Shown here in pieces: positions 46,202-56,101 of a stretch of DNA of 64,000 nucleotides. The translations under genes and the position numbers were made by a program. Source of the DNA: Aequorivita sp. H23M31 (GTDB lineage Bacteria; Bacteroidota; Bacteroidia; Flavobacteriales; Flavobacteriaceae); assembly GCF_004022485.1 (NCBI RefSeq), contig NZ_CP034951.1, forward strand, positions 3,410,001 through 3,474,000. Reading direction: 5' to 3'. How positions within the stretch are numbered: position 1 is the stretch's first letter; every line of letters begins with the position of its first letter. The notes beneath the pieces were generated by a model, which had not been told where the DNA came from, made no database searches, and was given only the letters and a program-made list of their open reading frames with translations.

Positions 46202-47577
46202 AGATAAGGGATAAGATTCTTATTTACTTTTCCAGCACAGTGATAATTTTGTCCGCAATATCATTGACGCTCATCTACATTCTGTTTTCTGAGTATCGGG
46301 AAGAGGAATTCCAGCAACAGCAAAACGAAAAAATTAAATACACAGTTGGACTGGTTACGGAGTTTAAACAAATGAGTGAGGAACTGGCATTGCTGCTAGA
46401 TGCCCAAGACATCCATGATTTTTATGATGAAAAACTGCTCATATATAATGGCCAAAAGGAACTTATTTTTTCCAGTTTGGATTCTCTTCCCATCTTCCAG
46501 ACAGATAAAATCCTCAACGGACTTTCCCCTTCCCAACGCTGGATTGAAACCAAAGAGGGTGATTACGATCTTATTGGGGTTTATGTAGAAAGCAGGGGAA
46601 AAACATATTATGGCGTCAGTAAAGCGCTAGATGCTTACGGTTATTCAAAAATGTATTTTCTTCGGAATGTGCTCATTGCCATTTTTGCGGCCATTTCCAT
46701 AATTGTCACCTTGGTGGCATTGTATCTTTCAAACAAAATTTCAAAACCAATTACCCGTCTTGCAGAAAATTTAAAGAAATATGATTTGGTAAGTGAAAAT
46801 TCCACTTTGTTAAAACCGGATACTTCTTCATTTGAACTGCAACATCTTACCGAAAGATTTAATGAGCTCTTACAGCGAACCAATGAAGCTTTTGCTTTTC
46901 AGAAAAATGCTATTAACCATATTTCACATGAACTGAAAACGCCCGTAGCTGTTTTGGTTTCCGAACTCGAAAAAACAGAATCTTATAGCAATATTGATAA
47001 CCTAAGACCGGTGCTGGATAGTTTGGTCATCAAGGCAAAATCACTCGGTGAAATCATCAATGTTTTTCTTGAAATCTCCAAAATAGAATCAGGGCAGCAG
47101 ATCCAAAAATCTGAAGTGCGAATAGATGAATTGCTATTTGATATTATTGAAGAGCTTAAAATGGTTTATCCTGACTTTCATTTTGAGTTGAATTATTTTC
47201 CAAGTGAATTCAATGAGAGTCAACTTGTAATTAAAATGAACAGAATGCTGGTAAAACAGGCATTTCAGAATTTACTTGTAAATTGTATAAGTTATGGAAG
47301 TGAGAAGGAGGCAAAGATTAAAATTGATTGTTCATTCTCAAATAAATTGAAAATTGAAATAGCCAATACTGGAAAAACAGTTGCTCCTGAAGAGAAGGAA
47401 CATTTGTTTCAGCATTCTTTTAGGGGGAAAAATAGTGAAGGCAAAATTGGTTTTGGTTTGGGATTGGTACTTGCAAAAAGAATAATGGACTTTCATTTTG
47501 CCAAGATCAAATATTCCAATCCCGAGAAAGATTTGAACGTTTTCCAGGTTATATTTTATCTTGATAAATACCTTTAA
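46198..47577 (+). CDS. Sensor histidine kinase
   Basis: 459 residues. Two transmembrane segments (about 10-30 and 155-178) flank a periplasmic sensor of about 125 residues. A HAMP-like linker follows, then the H box INHISHELKTP (His244), N box NLLVNCISYG and G box IGFGLGLVLAKRI of the ATP domain. It is the cognate kinase of the regulator with which it overlaps. The sensor has no domain I recognise, and no His/Met-rich metal site is obvious. Confidence 0.92.
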   Translation: MKIRDKILIYFSSTVIILSAISLTLIYILFSEYREEEFQQQQNEKIKYTVGLVTEFKQMSEELALLLDAQDIHDFYDEKLLIYNGQKELIFSSLDSLPIFQTDKILNGLSPSQRWIETKEGDYDLIGVYVESRGKTYYGVSKALDAYGYSKMYFLRNVLIAIFAAISIIVTLVALYLSNKISKPITRLAENLKKYDLVSENSTLLKPDTSSFELQHLTERFNELLQRTNEAFAFQKNAINHISHELKTPVAVLVSELEKTESYSNIDNLRPVLDSLVIKAKSLGEIINVFLEISKIESGQQIQKSEVRIDELLFDIIEELKMVYPDFHFELNYFPSEFNESQLVIKMNRMLVKQAFQNLLVNCISYGSEKEAKIKIDCSFSNKLKIEIANTGKTVAPEEKEHLFQHSFRGKNSEGKIGFGLGLVLAKRIMDFHFAKIKYSNPEKDLNVFQVIFYLDKYL

Positions 47578-47689
47578 GGTTTTCTTTTTTTCCAAAAATT
47601 AAAATTGACCTAATACTGACTCCCCTTCGGTGCCAATACTCTAATTTTAATAAATAGATTTCTTCAAATAACAATTAAGTTTTGAAAAA

Positions 47690-48889
47690 ATGCGCGCCTA
47701 TAATTTCTTTATAATTGTTTTGCTCTGCCTCTTTATCCTTTTGGTGGATACAGCGGCGTATTATTGGCTGCAATCAATTCTGGAATTAATTCCCTATCCG
47801 TTTTTTGTTACTCTAATAAAAATCCTTTTTTGGGTTTTTACTTTTGCACTTATAATCGCCATCCTGTCTTTAAAATTAAGTCTCAGTTATATCGATCCCT
47901 CCCGTCGACAACGCCTTATTTCTTCAATGTATGGATTGACGGTATCCTCCTTTATTCCTAAAATTATTTTTGTAATCGTAATTAGCACCCTTTACTATTC
48001 CAATTATGTCTTTTCCGAAGATGACTCACTGATTTGGATTCCTATTGCGGGGTTGATAGCGGGATTTTTACCTTTTTTTGTCATTGTTTACGCTACACTT
48101 AAAGGACTTTATCGTTTCAAGGTTTATAATATAAATCTTCAAAATGAACAATTGAAGGGTGTGCGAATTGTTCAAATCTCCGATCTTCATTTGGGCAGTT
48201 TTCGGTCGCAGTACAAAGTATTCGATAGAGCGATTAAAATGATAAATGATCTTGAGCCCGATTTAATATTTTTCACCGGCGACCTTGTCAACAACTATGC
48301 TTGGGAACTTAAAGGCTGGGAAGAGAGTTTTAAAAAGCTTAGAGCCAAACAAGGAAAGTTTTCCATTCTGGGAAACCACGACTATGGAGATTACAGTACT
48401 TGGGAAAACGAAACGGACAAGGAAAAAAACTTTGAAGCAATAAAAGATTTTCAGACTCGGATTGGTTTTAGGTTATTGTTGAATGAGTCCGAAATCGTGA
48501 TTGTCAATTCCAATGAAGTGGCGATAATTGGCGTAGAAAATTGGGGAAAACCACCCTTTAATCAATATGGCGATCTAGAAAAAGCCTTAAAGACGGTTAG
48601 GGAGATTCCCTCAAAAATTCTTTTAAGCCACGATCCCAGTCACTGGAAGGAAGAAGTTCTCAGCCATCCCGATATTTTCCTCACTCTTTCGGGTCATACA
48701 CACGGAATGCAGGCCGGATTTTCGGTCGGTGGAAAACAATGGAGCCCGATTAAATATAAATACAAGGAATGGGCTGGGCTTTATGAACAAAGAGGTCAAT
48801 ATCTTTACGTTAATCGTGGTTTAGGTTGGATGGGTTTTCCGGGCAGATTTGGAATGAGACCTGAAATAACCTGTATAGATTTTGAATGA
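47690..48889 (+). CDS. Membrane-anchored metallophosphoesterase
   Basis: 399 residues. Four N-terminal transmembrane segments (about 5-25, 38-60, 82-102, 117-138) precede a calcineurin-like phosphoesterase domain with all motifs in order: ISDLHLG, FTGDLVNN, LGNHDYGDY, LLSHDPSHW and SGHTHGMQ. The two-metal site is complete. YaeI/UDP-diacylglucosamine-hydrolase-like or other phosphodiester substrates are possible. The catalytic side is probably cytoplasmic. Confidence 0.9.
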   Translation: MRAYNFFIIVLLCLFILLVDTAAYYWLQSILELIPYPFFVTLIKILFWVFTFALIIAILSLKLSLSYIDPSRRQRLISSMYGLTVSSFIPKIIFVIVISTLYYSNYVFSEDDSLIWIPIAGLIAGFLPFFVIVYATLKGLYRFKVYNINLQNEQLKGVRIVQISDLHLGSFRSQYKVFDRAIKMINDLEPDLIFFTGDLVNNYAWELKGWEESFKKLRAKQGKFSILGNHDYGDYSTWENETDKEKNFEAIKDFQTRIGFRLLLNESEIVIVNSNEVAIIGVENWGKPPFNQYGDLEKALKTVREIPSKILLSHDPSHWKEEVLSHPDIFLTLSGHTHGMQAGFSVGGKQWSPIKYKYKEWAGLYEQRGQYLYVNRGLGWMGFPGRFGMRPEITCIDFE

Positions 48890-48996
48890 TATCGTCTAAT
48901 TCTAAATATTGCTTTATCTGAAATTTTTCTCTTCCTGAGAATAATACGTTTCGGTGGATAGAGTTGTTTAATTAGATTACTTTTGTTATTTTTGAT

Positions 48997-49004
48997 TAAA
49001 TTTG
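48997..49004 (+). promoter_or_regulatory. Possible -7 element directly before the DUF4160 gene
   Basis: TAAATTTG, full consensus, ends four bases before the TTG start at 49009, so the transcript might be leaderless. A TTTTG lies about 12 bases upstream, too close for a normal -33. Confidence 0.35.
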
Positions 49005-49008
49005 TGTA

Positions 49009-49245
49009 TTGCCTGCCATCGATATAATACTAGGAGTAAAGATCGAAATATTTTCGGGAGATCATCCGCCGCCACATATTCATGCATCTTGTAGCGGAGA
49101 AGAGGTGTTAATAATAATAAGCGATAGCAAAGTTTATGCAGGTACCATGAAAAAGAGTAAACTATCGATAGCCATGGGTTATGTGAAAGAAAACAGGGAA
49201 AATTTGTTGGCTATTTTCAATGCTTTAAATGTGAATTTAAAATGA
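49009..49245 (+). CDS. DUF4160 family protein
   Basis: 78 residues from a TTG start that gives the family MP.. N-terminus. The signature PPPHIHA (about 20-26) is present, followed by a short beta-strand region. DUF4160 genes are normally paired with a DUF2442 gene and look like small toxin-antitoxin-type modules, but no biochemical role is known to me. The stop overlaps the next start by four bases (ATGA). Confidence 0.85.
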   Translation: MPAIDIILGVKIEIFSGDHPPPHIHASCSGEEVLIIISDSKVYAGTMKKSKLSIAMGYVKENRENLLAIFNALNVNLK

Positions 49246-50159
49246 GACAAATTAATAGAATATTAAAAATCACGAACGTCAATTTTCCTGAAATTAGCTT
49301 TATAACCAATTCGGGAGAGCATAGGATGTTGAATTTAAAAAATCATTTTGAAAAGTTAGAGCTAAAAAGAGATGATTTTGGTTACAACGTTATTGCCGAT
49401 AGAGAAGTGTTCAATAATGTTAATCTGGTGGATAATGCATTAACCTGGAAAGAAATTGTCAAAGTAGTACCATTGCCTAATGGAGAGATATTTAATGCCT
49501 ATTTTCAATTGGATCCGATTTTAACAATTGAGAATTCAATAAATGACGAATCGATTGTTGGAAAAATCAATTTGGGTGAGCAATTAAAAGATATAAGAAA
49601 AAGCCTAAACTTAAGTCAGGAAGAATTGGGAAAAAGGGTAGGGTCCAATAAACAATATATTTCGAAACTGGAGAACAATAAAACAGATCCTGAATTTAAA
49701 ACTCTTAAAAAAATATTTGAGGTCGGTTTAAATAAAAATATTTTTATTGCGCATTACGGTGAGGAGGATGACAATATTTTGGAAAGTTTGTCAAATTCCT
49801 TCTTTAAGCAAAAATTCTTGACCTGGGCTGAAGGGAAAAAGGGCGATTTAGAATTGATAGAAGGATTCAGTGAGGAGATAAAATTACTTTTTATTAAAAA
49901 TAATATAAGAACCACCTATGAAATGTCAGTTCTCAACCTAGCTGAATTAACCAGCATTATTGGGGATACTGAAATTGATTATAAGTATGATTTTCCTGAT
50001 TCATGGATCACCCAAGCCAGATTTATTTATTTTTCAGATTGGCTCAATGCGGTAAAATTGCAGAGAAGTTTATCCGCCAATATATCAGATTCAATATCCT
50101 CAAAAATTGAGAAAATTGCAAAAAGAGATTTAATGGAAGATATTTTTATCATTGATTAA
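49242..50159 (+). CDS. DUF2442-HTH fusion protein with C-terminal helix-hairpin-helix-like region
   Basis: 305 residues in three parts. Residues 1-95 are DUF2442-like (FNNVNLVDNALTWKEIV, LPNGEIFNAYFQLDP). Residues 108-165 are an XRE helix-turn-helix (LGEQLKDIRKSLNLSQEELG, SNKQYISKLENNK). Residues 195-250 (LIEGFSEEIKLLFIKNNIRT, LAELTSIIGD) look like a helix-hairpin-helix of the DUF4332 type. The three-part build is longer than usual DUF2442 partners. The pair is translationally coupled and probably self-regulating. Confidence 0.78.
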   Translation: MRQINRILKITNVNFPEISFITNSGEHRMLNLKNHFEKLELKRDDFGYNVIADREVFNNVNLVDNALTWKEIVKVVPLPNGEIFNAYFQLDPILTIENSINDESIVGKINLGEQLKDIRKSLNLSQEELGKRVGSNKQYISKLENNKTDPEFKTLKKIFEVGLNKNIFIAHYGEEDDNILESLSNSFFKQKFLTWAEGKKGDLELIEGFSEEIKLLFIKNNIRTTYEMSVLNLAELTSIIGDTEIDYKYDFPDSWITQARFIYFSDWLNAVKLQRSLSANISDSISSKIEKIAKRDLMEDIFIID

Positions 50160-50376
50160 TTTTTGATGCAGTTTCTGAAGGATTGCCTTTGTTGAATTTT
50201 ATCTAGATGTACCACTTAAAAATAGATTTTCGTGTATTCGTGGTAATATTTCAAATGAAAAAGCAAGCCATAATTAAAAAATCAGCACTTTCCTTTTAAA
50301 CAAACTCATCATTTCAATTCCTTTTAAAACTCATTTAAAGTTTTATCCCTACTTCCTTAAGCACAAATTAATCCAC

Positions 50377-50396
50377 TTTAAGGTCTTTTTAAGGTC
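50377..50396 (+). promoter_or_regulatory. Direct repeat TTTAAGGTC, 11-base period, before the efflux operon
   Basis: TTTAAGGTC at 50377-50385 and again at 50388-50396, with TT between, 40 bases before the TolC-like ATG. CATTTTTG (50407-50414) just downstream is one base off the -7 consensus, so the repeats lie at the position of an activator site overlapping -33. An OmpR-type regulator is encoded at 45515. The gap 50160-50435 otherwise holds only AT-rich sequence and TTTAAA words. Confidence 0.5.
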
Positions 50397-50435
50397 GTTG
50401 CCCGCATTTTTGCCGTTCACAATATTAGAGCAATT

Positions 50436-51734
50436 ATGGGCATTTCAAGATGCGTGGTATTATTTTTAACGCTAATCTTTTTACACTTTCCTCTTTTCGG
50501 TCAGGATACCTTACAGATCAATAGGGAGCAAGCAGAAACTATATTTCTCAAGGAGAATCTACTGCTGCTGGCGGAAAAACTTCAAATAAACCAAGCAGAG
50601 GCAATGGTAATCCAAGCGGGACTATGGCCAAATCCAACGTTAAGTATAGATGATGTAAATCTTTGGTCTACTAAAGGTCAGCGCGAAATACTGGCCGAGG
50701 AGTTACCATGGTCCCGTGAAAATGCTTTTGGGAAAAACCAGCAATTTTCCGTTTCCTTGGAACAATTGATTCAAACTGCCGGGAAAAGGAAGAAGTTGAT
50801 CGCTTTGGAAGAAGTATCTGTAGAAAAATCCAAACAATACTTTAAAGATCTGCTTCGCACCTTAAAACTCGAGTTTCGAAACTTGCTTACCGAACTGCAG
50901 TATTTACAGCTGAAAAGTGCTGTTTATGAAAATCAAATCCATTCGGTTAAAAGACTTACGCAATCCTACCGCAAACAAGTGGATGACGGGCACATAGCAA
51001 AGGGGGAATATATCCGTCTAAAAGCCTTGGAACTGGAACTTCTACAAAGCGTAAAAGAATTAAAAAACGAAAAAAATAAGGTAGAAAAGGAATTAAAACT
51101 ACTCATGCATTTGCCGGCTGCAATCAATTTAAAAATTACCCCAGAGAAATATTCCAAAGTGGTGAGTGATTCATTGAAAATAGAGAATCTTTTAGAAACT
51201 GCACTTGAATCGAGACCCGATTATAAGCTTGCCGGTATGGAGGAGAGCTTTTACCAAAACCTTTACAAATTCGAAAGGGCCCAAGCGGTTCCCGATCTCA
51301 ATTTTAAAGTTGGCTATGATCGTGGAGGTGGAGTTTATTACGATTTTGTGGGATTTGGACTTAGCATGGACCTTCCTTTTTTTAATAGAAATCAGGGAAA
51401 TATTAAAAGTGCCAAAATCGGAATTGAGCATTCCAAAATACTGCTTCAACAGAAAGAGTTGGATCTAGAAAATGAAATTTTCCTGGCCTACCAAAATTTA
51501 AATGCCGCTATTGAATTCCTTTCACAGATTGAACCTGATTATGAAAGCACTTTGGATACGCTCTTGGAAAATTATACCAAAAATTTCCGAAGTCGGAATA
51601 TGAGTCTTCTGGAGTATCTCGATTTCTTAGAAGCTTATTTGGAGAACAAAGAGATTATTCTTGAAGCAGGAAAAGAGGTTAACGAACGTGCGGAGGAATT
51701 GAATTATGCCGTAGGAACAGATGTCATTAATTAA
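50436..51734 (+). CDS. TolC-family outer-membrane channel of a metal efflux system
   Basis: 432 residues with a signal peptide (about 1-22). Two long coiled-coil helical repeats (about 70-240 and 280-425) make the TolC/CusC outer-membrane duct. It is first in an operon with the adaptor (18 bases later) and the RND pump. It should form the exit channel of a tripartite heavy-metal exporter. Confidence 0.9.
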   Translation: MGISRCVVLFLTLIFLHFPLFGQDTLQINREQAETIFLKENLLLLAEKLQINQAEAMVIQAGLWPNPTLSIDDVNLWSTKGQREILAEELPWSRENAFGKNQQFSVSLEQLIQTAGKRKKLIALEEVSVEKSKQYFKDLLRTLKLEFRNLLTELQYLQLKSAVYENQIHSVKRLTQSYRKQVDDGHIAKGEYIRLKALELELLQSVKELKNEKNKVEKELKLLMHLPAAINLKITPEKYSKVVSDSLKIENLLETALESRPDYKLAGMEESFYQNLYKFERAQAVPDLNFKVGYDRGGGVYYDFVGFGLSMDLPFFNRNQGNIKSAKIGIEHSKILLQQKELDLENEIFLAYQNLNAAIEFLSQIEPDYESTLDTLLENYTKNFRSRNMSLLEYLDFLEAYLENKEIILEAGKEVNERAEELNYAVGTDVIN

Positions 51735-51752
51735 GAAATTTAAAAGAAAGAA

Positions 51753-52844
51753 ATGAAAATAACACAAAAACTTACCGTAGCCGCTCTTTTGGTTTTCACT
51801 CTAACGGGCTGCGGAAATGATTCCGAAGAATTTGAATTTGAAAATCAGAATTATTGTTTGGACGAAAAATTTAAAGATAAGGTCGCTATTCAAACCGTAA
51901 CGCTCCAGCCCGTAACCGAAGGAATACATTTAACGGGATCTGTGGAAACCAATCCAGATAAAGTAGTCCACTTTGTAAGCTTGGTCGGCGGAATTATCTC
52001 CAAAACCTATTTTTCCTTGGGGGATAAGGTTTCCAAAGGACAGTTGTTGGCAGAATTGCAGAGTACTGAATTAAGCGGACTTGAATCTGAGTTAAAAAAT
52101 TTAAATGCCCAGATTCAGGTTTCGGAAAAGAGATTACAGTCAGCACAATCGATGTTTCAGGATGGAATCGCCTCCGAAGCAGATTTAATGCAGGCCCAAA
52201 CTGAATTGGATATTCACAAGTCCGAAAGACAGAAAATTATTTCAAACTTAAATATTTATAGCGCCAGTACGGAGCGTGGGGTCTTTCAGATAAAAGCACC
52301 CGTTTCAGGAATAATTACTTCAAAATCCATTGCCTCCGGAACCCAGATAACAGCAGAAGGAGAACCTCTTTTTACAATATCCGATCTACGTGAAGTTTGG
52401 ATAATGGTAGATATCTACGCTACCAATGTTCAAAATATAGACAGCGGAATGGATGTAAACATCAATACGCTTTCCTATCCCGATACGGAGTTTAAAGGAA
52501 AAATTGATGCTGTATCCCAAGTTTTGGACAGCGATGCCAAAGTTGTAAAAGCCCGCGTGGTAATGGAAAATACAGATTTAAAGTTAAAACCTGGAATGTT
52601 GGTGGATGTAGTCGCCCTCCGGGATAGAGATATGGAAGCCATTGGAATTCCAACCGAGGCCTTGGTGTTTGACGACAACCAAAACTTTGTTATAGTCCAT
52701 AAAAGCGATTGTGATATGAAAATCAAAAAGGTCGAAATTTTATTTTCAAATAATGGTCTCACCTTTTTGAAAAGTGGTTTAGAGGAAAATGAAAACATTA
52801 TTACCAAAAACCCACTGCTCATTTATGAACAAATAAATAATTAA
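51753..52844 (+). CDS. RND efflux periplasmic adaptor (CusB/CzcB-like lipoprotein)
   Basis: 363 residues. Lipobox LTGC near residue 20 marks a lipid-anchored adaptor. Barrel-sandwich (lipoyl-like) halves flank a short helical hairpin (about 110-165), then a beta-barrel domain (about 200-280) and membrane-proximal domain. Cys33 or so (NYCLDEKF) and a further Cys near 316 are unusual possible metal ligands. It starts 18 bases after the TolC-like gene and stops five bases before the pump. Confidence 0.9.
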   Translation: MKITQKLTVAALLVFTLTGCGNDSEEFEFENQNYCLDEKFKDKVAIQTVTLQPVTEGIHLTGSVETNPDKVVHFVSLVGGIISKTYFSLGDKVSKGQLLAELQSTELSGLESELKNLNAQIQVSEKRLQSAQSMFQDGIASEADLMQAQTELDIHKSERQKIISNLNIYSASTERGVFQIKAPVSGIITSKSIASGTQITAEGEPLFTISDLREVWIMVDIYATNVQNIDSGMDVNINTLSYPDTEFKGKIDAVSQVLDSDAKVVKARVVMENTDLKLKPGMLVDVVALRDRDMEAIGIPTEALVFDDNQNFVIVHKSDCDMKIKKVEILFSNNGLTFLKSGLEENENIITKNPLLIYEQINN

Positions 52845-52849
52845 TTGAA

Positions 52850-55800
52850 ATGCAGAAATTTGTTCAAGGAATTGTAGCCTTTTCATTAAAGAATTCAGTC
52901 ATAGTATTTTTCCTGACTTTCCTTCTGCTCATTGCAGGGATTGTCAGTTATGTACATACTCCCATTGAGGCCTTTCCAGATGTTACCAATACTCGGGCAC
53001 GAATTATTACCCAATGGCCCGGACGTAGTGCAGAGGAGGTGGAAAAATTTGTTACCCTTCCATTGATGAAGGAAATGAACACCATTCCCAAAAAAGCGGA
53101 AGTACGTTCTATTTCTCTTTTTGGCCTTTCTGTGGTAACGGTAATTTTTGGAGATGATGTGGAGGATTTTTATGCGCAACAATATGCTGCAAATAGACTT
53201 CAAGGCGTTAATCTTCCTGAAGGAACAGATGCTTCCATCGAACCTCCTTATGGGGCCACAGGTGAAATTTTTAGATATATTTTAAAAAGTAGCCGACCGA
53301 TCAAGGAACTTACTGCTATCCAAGATTGGGTTATTGAGCGGGAGTTGGTTTCTGTTTCAGGTGTGGCGGACGTGGTAAGTTTTGGTGGTGAGGAAAAAAT
53401 CTATGAAATAAAGATTAATCCAACTGAACTTGCCAATTATAACCTTTCTCCCTTAGAAATCTTTGAGGCTGTTTCAAAAAGTAATATTAATGTTGGTGGA
53501 GATGTTATTGAAAGGGGAAGCCAAGCCTATGTAGTTCGCGGCGTTGGTCTTTTGGAAAGCGTTGAGGACATTGAGAATATTCTTATTGAAGTTCGGGGAA
53601 CAACTCCTATCCTTGTGAAGCATGTGGCGGAAGTTGAAATTTCTGCGAAACCACGTTTGGGGATGGTCGGTCTACAAAATGACGAAGATGTTGTACAGGG
53701 AATTGTGGTAATGCTTAGAGGTGAAAATCCAGCAGATGTTATTGCAAGATTAAAGGAAAAAATAGCAGACCTAAATGAGCGGATATTACCTAAAGATGTA
53801 AAAATTGAACCTTTTATTGATCGTACAGAGCTTGTTGATGCTACTGTAAATACAGTGACCTACAATATAATTGAAGGGATAATTCTTGTTTCGGTCATCG
53901 TTTTTATATTTCTGTTTAATTGGCGGACTACCGTAATCGTTGCCTCCGTTATTCCACTTTCATTTCTTTTCGCGCTGGTAATGCTACGAATTCAAGGACT
54001 GCCGGCCAATTTGATTTCCATGGGAGCAATTGATTTTGGATTACTTCTGGAAGGGACTTTGGTAATTGTGGAAACGGTATTTGTTGCCATGGAACGAAAA
54101 GCGAAGCAATTGGGAATGGAGAAGTTCAACCGCATTAGTAAAATGGGATTGATAAAGAAAAGCGCGGGGAGTGTTGCCACCTATATTGTTTTTGCCCAGA
54201 TAATTTTAATCGTTGCACTATTGCCTATTTTCTCCTTTCAGAAGGTTGAAGGCAAAATGTTTTCACCTTTGGCATTTACTTTAGGCTACGCTCTTTTGGG
54301 ATCATTGATTTTGAGTATTACTTATGTTCCAGCATTGTGTAAAGTAATGTTGAAGAAGAATATTACGGAAAAGGAAAATTTCATATCCCGATTTTTTAAG
54401 AATAACCTGTTCAAGCTTTTCCTGTGGAGCAATAGACAGCGGAGAATAACATTGATTGGTTTTGCTGCAATCTTGGCAATTTGTACCGGAAGTTTTATGT
54501 TCTATGGTTCTGAATTTATTCCCAAACTCAATGAAGGCGCACTGTATGTTCGAGCCACTTTGCCAAATAGTGTAAACATTGAGGAATCCACACGTTTGGC
54601 TCAGGAAATGAAAGCTCAAATTAGGGAATTTGAAGAGGTGAAATTTGTTTTGAATCAAGTGGGCAGACCTAATGACGGGACCGATCCTACAGGATTTTTT
54701 AATATTGAATTTCATATTGAACTTTATCCCGAAAAAGAATGGAAACGAAAAATAAACAAGGAAGATTTGGTAGAAGAAATCCGAGGAGCTTTACAAACCT
54801 ATCCGGGAATTGTTTTTGGTTTTAGCCAGCCTATTCAGGATAATGTGGAAGAATACGTGGCGGGAGTAAAAAGTTCGTTGGTAGTAAAAATTTTTGGTGA
54901 TGATCTTTTTGAACTCGAAGGTTATGCCGATGAAGTAGCCGATGCAATCAGGGATATCGAAGGAATTGAGGATTTGAATGTTTACCGAAATATCGGTTTG
55001 CCTGAACTCCGAATTCAATTGCACGACAATAAAATGGCGCGTTATGGAGTGGCAATGGCAGATGCACAAGCTGTAGTTGAAATGGCGATAGGAGGAAGGG
55101 CAGCAACTTCTTTTTATGAAGGAGAACGCATGTTTGATGTAAGGATCCGCTTTGAAAAGGAATATCGCGACACAGATGAAAAAATAGGGGAAATTCTAAT
55201 TCCTACTGGTGGCGGTCAAAAGGTTCCTCTTAAAGAGATTTCAACAATTTCTTACCTTACGGGTCCTACATTTATTTACCGGGAAGGAGGTAGTAGATAT
55301 ATCGCTGTTGGATTTAGTATTGAAGGTCGTGATTTGGGAAGTACCATTGCCGAAGCAAAGAAAAAAGTAGCTGAAAAAGTTTCGCTACCTTCAAAAAATA
55401 AAATGATTTGGGCTGGAGAATTTGAAAGCAAGGAGCGCGCGAGCAAGCAATTGGCTGTAATTGTTCCCGCGGTTTTGTTACTGATTTTATTCCTGCTCTA
55501 TTTCAATTTTGGAACCGTAAAAGATACATTGATTGCCGCAAGTACAATTCCCTACGCCTTTATCGGCGGATTTATTTCTCTGTGGATCACCCAGACAATT
55601 TTTGGAATTTCTGCCGGAATCGGATTTATCATTCTCTTTGGAGTGAACACCATTAACAGTATTATCCTTATCGCGGTAATGAAAGAAAATATGCGCAAAA
55701 TGAACTTACGTGATGCCATCTCCAACGGAGTTCACAGTAGAATCCGACCCATAGTAATGATTGCTTTAATGGGCTCAATGGGCTTGCTTCCCGCAGCTCT

Positions 55801-55951
55801 TTCAACTGGAATGGGATCAGAAATCCAAAAACCACTGGCAATTATGATTGTGGGAGGTCTTTTGATTTGTATGATACTTTCCCTTACCGTTCTCCCTCAA
55901 GTTTTTTATTGGGCTTATCGAAGAGCAGATCATAAGAAGATTGTTAAATAA
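52850..55951 (+). CDS. CzcA/CusA-type heavy-metal RND transporter
   Basis: 1033 residues with 12 transmembrane segments and two periplasmic pore loops, the length of the HME-RND family. The fourth-segment motif reads AIDFGLLLEGTLVIVE: the first Asp and final Glu of the CzcA proton/metal site (DFGxxxDGxxxxxE) are kept, the middle Asp is Glu. Divalent metal export (Zn, Co, Cd type) is more likely than Cu/Ag. It completes a CBA-type operon with the two genes upstream. Confidence 0.93.
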   Translation: MQKFVQGIVAFSLKNSVIVFFLTFLLLIAGIVSYVHTPIEAFPDVTNTRARIITQWPGRSAEEVEKFVTLPLMKEMNTIPKKAEVRSISLFGLSVVTVIFGDDVEDFYAQQYAANRLQGVNLPEGTDASIEPPYGATGEIFRYILKSSRPIKELTAIQDWVIERELVSVSGVADVVSFGGEEKIYEIKINPTELANYNLSPLEIFEAVSKSNINVGGDVIERGSQAYVVRGVGLLESVEDIENILIEVRGTTPILVKHVAEVEISAKPRLGMVGLQNDEDVVQGIVVMLRGENPADVIARLKEKIADLNERILPKDVKIEPFIDRTELVDATVNTVTYNIIEGIILVSVIVFIFLFNWRTTVIVASVIPLSFLFALVMLRIQGLPANLISMGAIDFGLLLEGTLVIVETVFVAMERKAKQLGMEKFNRISKMGLIKKSAGSVATYIVFAQIILIVALLPIFSFQKVEGKMFSPLAFTLGYALLGSLILSITYVPALCKVMLKKNITEKENFISRFFKNNLFKLFLWSNRQRRITLIGFAAILAICTGSFMFYGSEFIPKLNEGALYVRATLPNSVNIEESTRLAQEMKAQIREFEEVKFVLNQVGRPNDGTDPTGFFNIEFHIELYPEKEWKRKINKEDLVEEIRGALQTYPGIVFGFSQPIQDNVEEYVAGVKSSLVVKIFGDDLFELEGYADEVADAIRDIEGIEDLNVYRNIGLPELRIQLHDNKMARYGVAMADAQAVVEMAIGGRAATSFYEGERMFDVRIRFEKEYRDTDEKIGEILIPTGGGQKVPLKEISTISYLTGPTFIYREGGSRYIAVGFSIEGRDLGSTIAEAKKKVAEKVSLPSKNKMIWAGEFESKERASKQLAVIVPAVLLLILFLLYFNFGTVKDTLIAASTIPYAFIGGFISLWITQTIFGISAGIGFIILFGVNTINSIILIAVMKENMRKMNLRDAISNGVHSRIRPIVMIALMGSMGLLPAALSTGMGSEIQKPLAIMIVGGLLICMILSLTVLPQVFYWAYRRADHKKIVK

Positions 55952-56101
55952 TATTATTACGAAAACTTTAAAATGGGAAAATTAGCTATAAATTTTTATT
56001 CGGTTTTACCGTATTTGAAATTTATAAACAGATTTTAGTATTCATTAATAGGTAACTTTATATTTGATGCTGGAAAAATCATAATCGAACAAGTTTATAA
56101 A

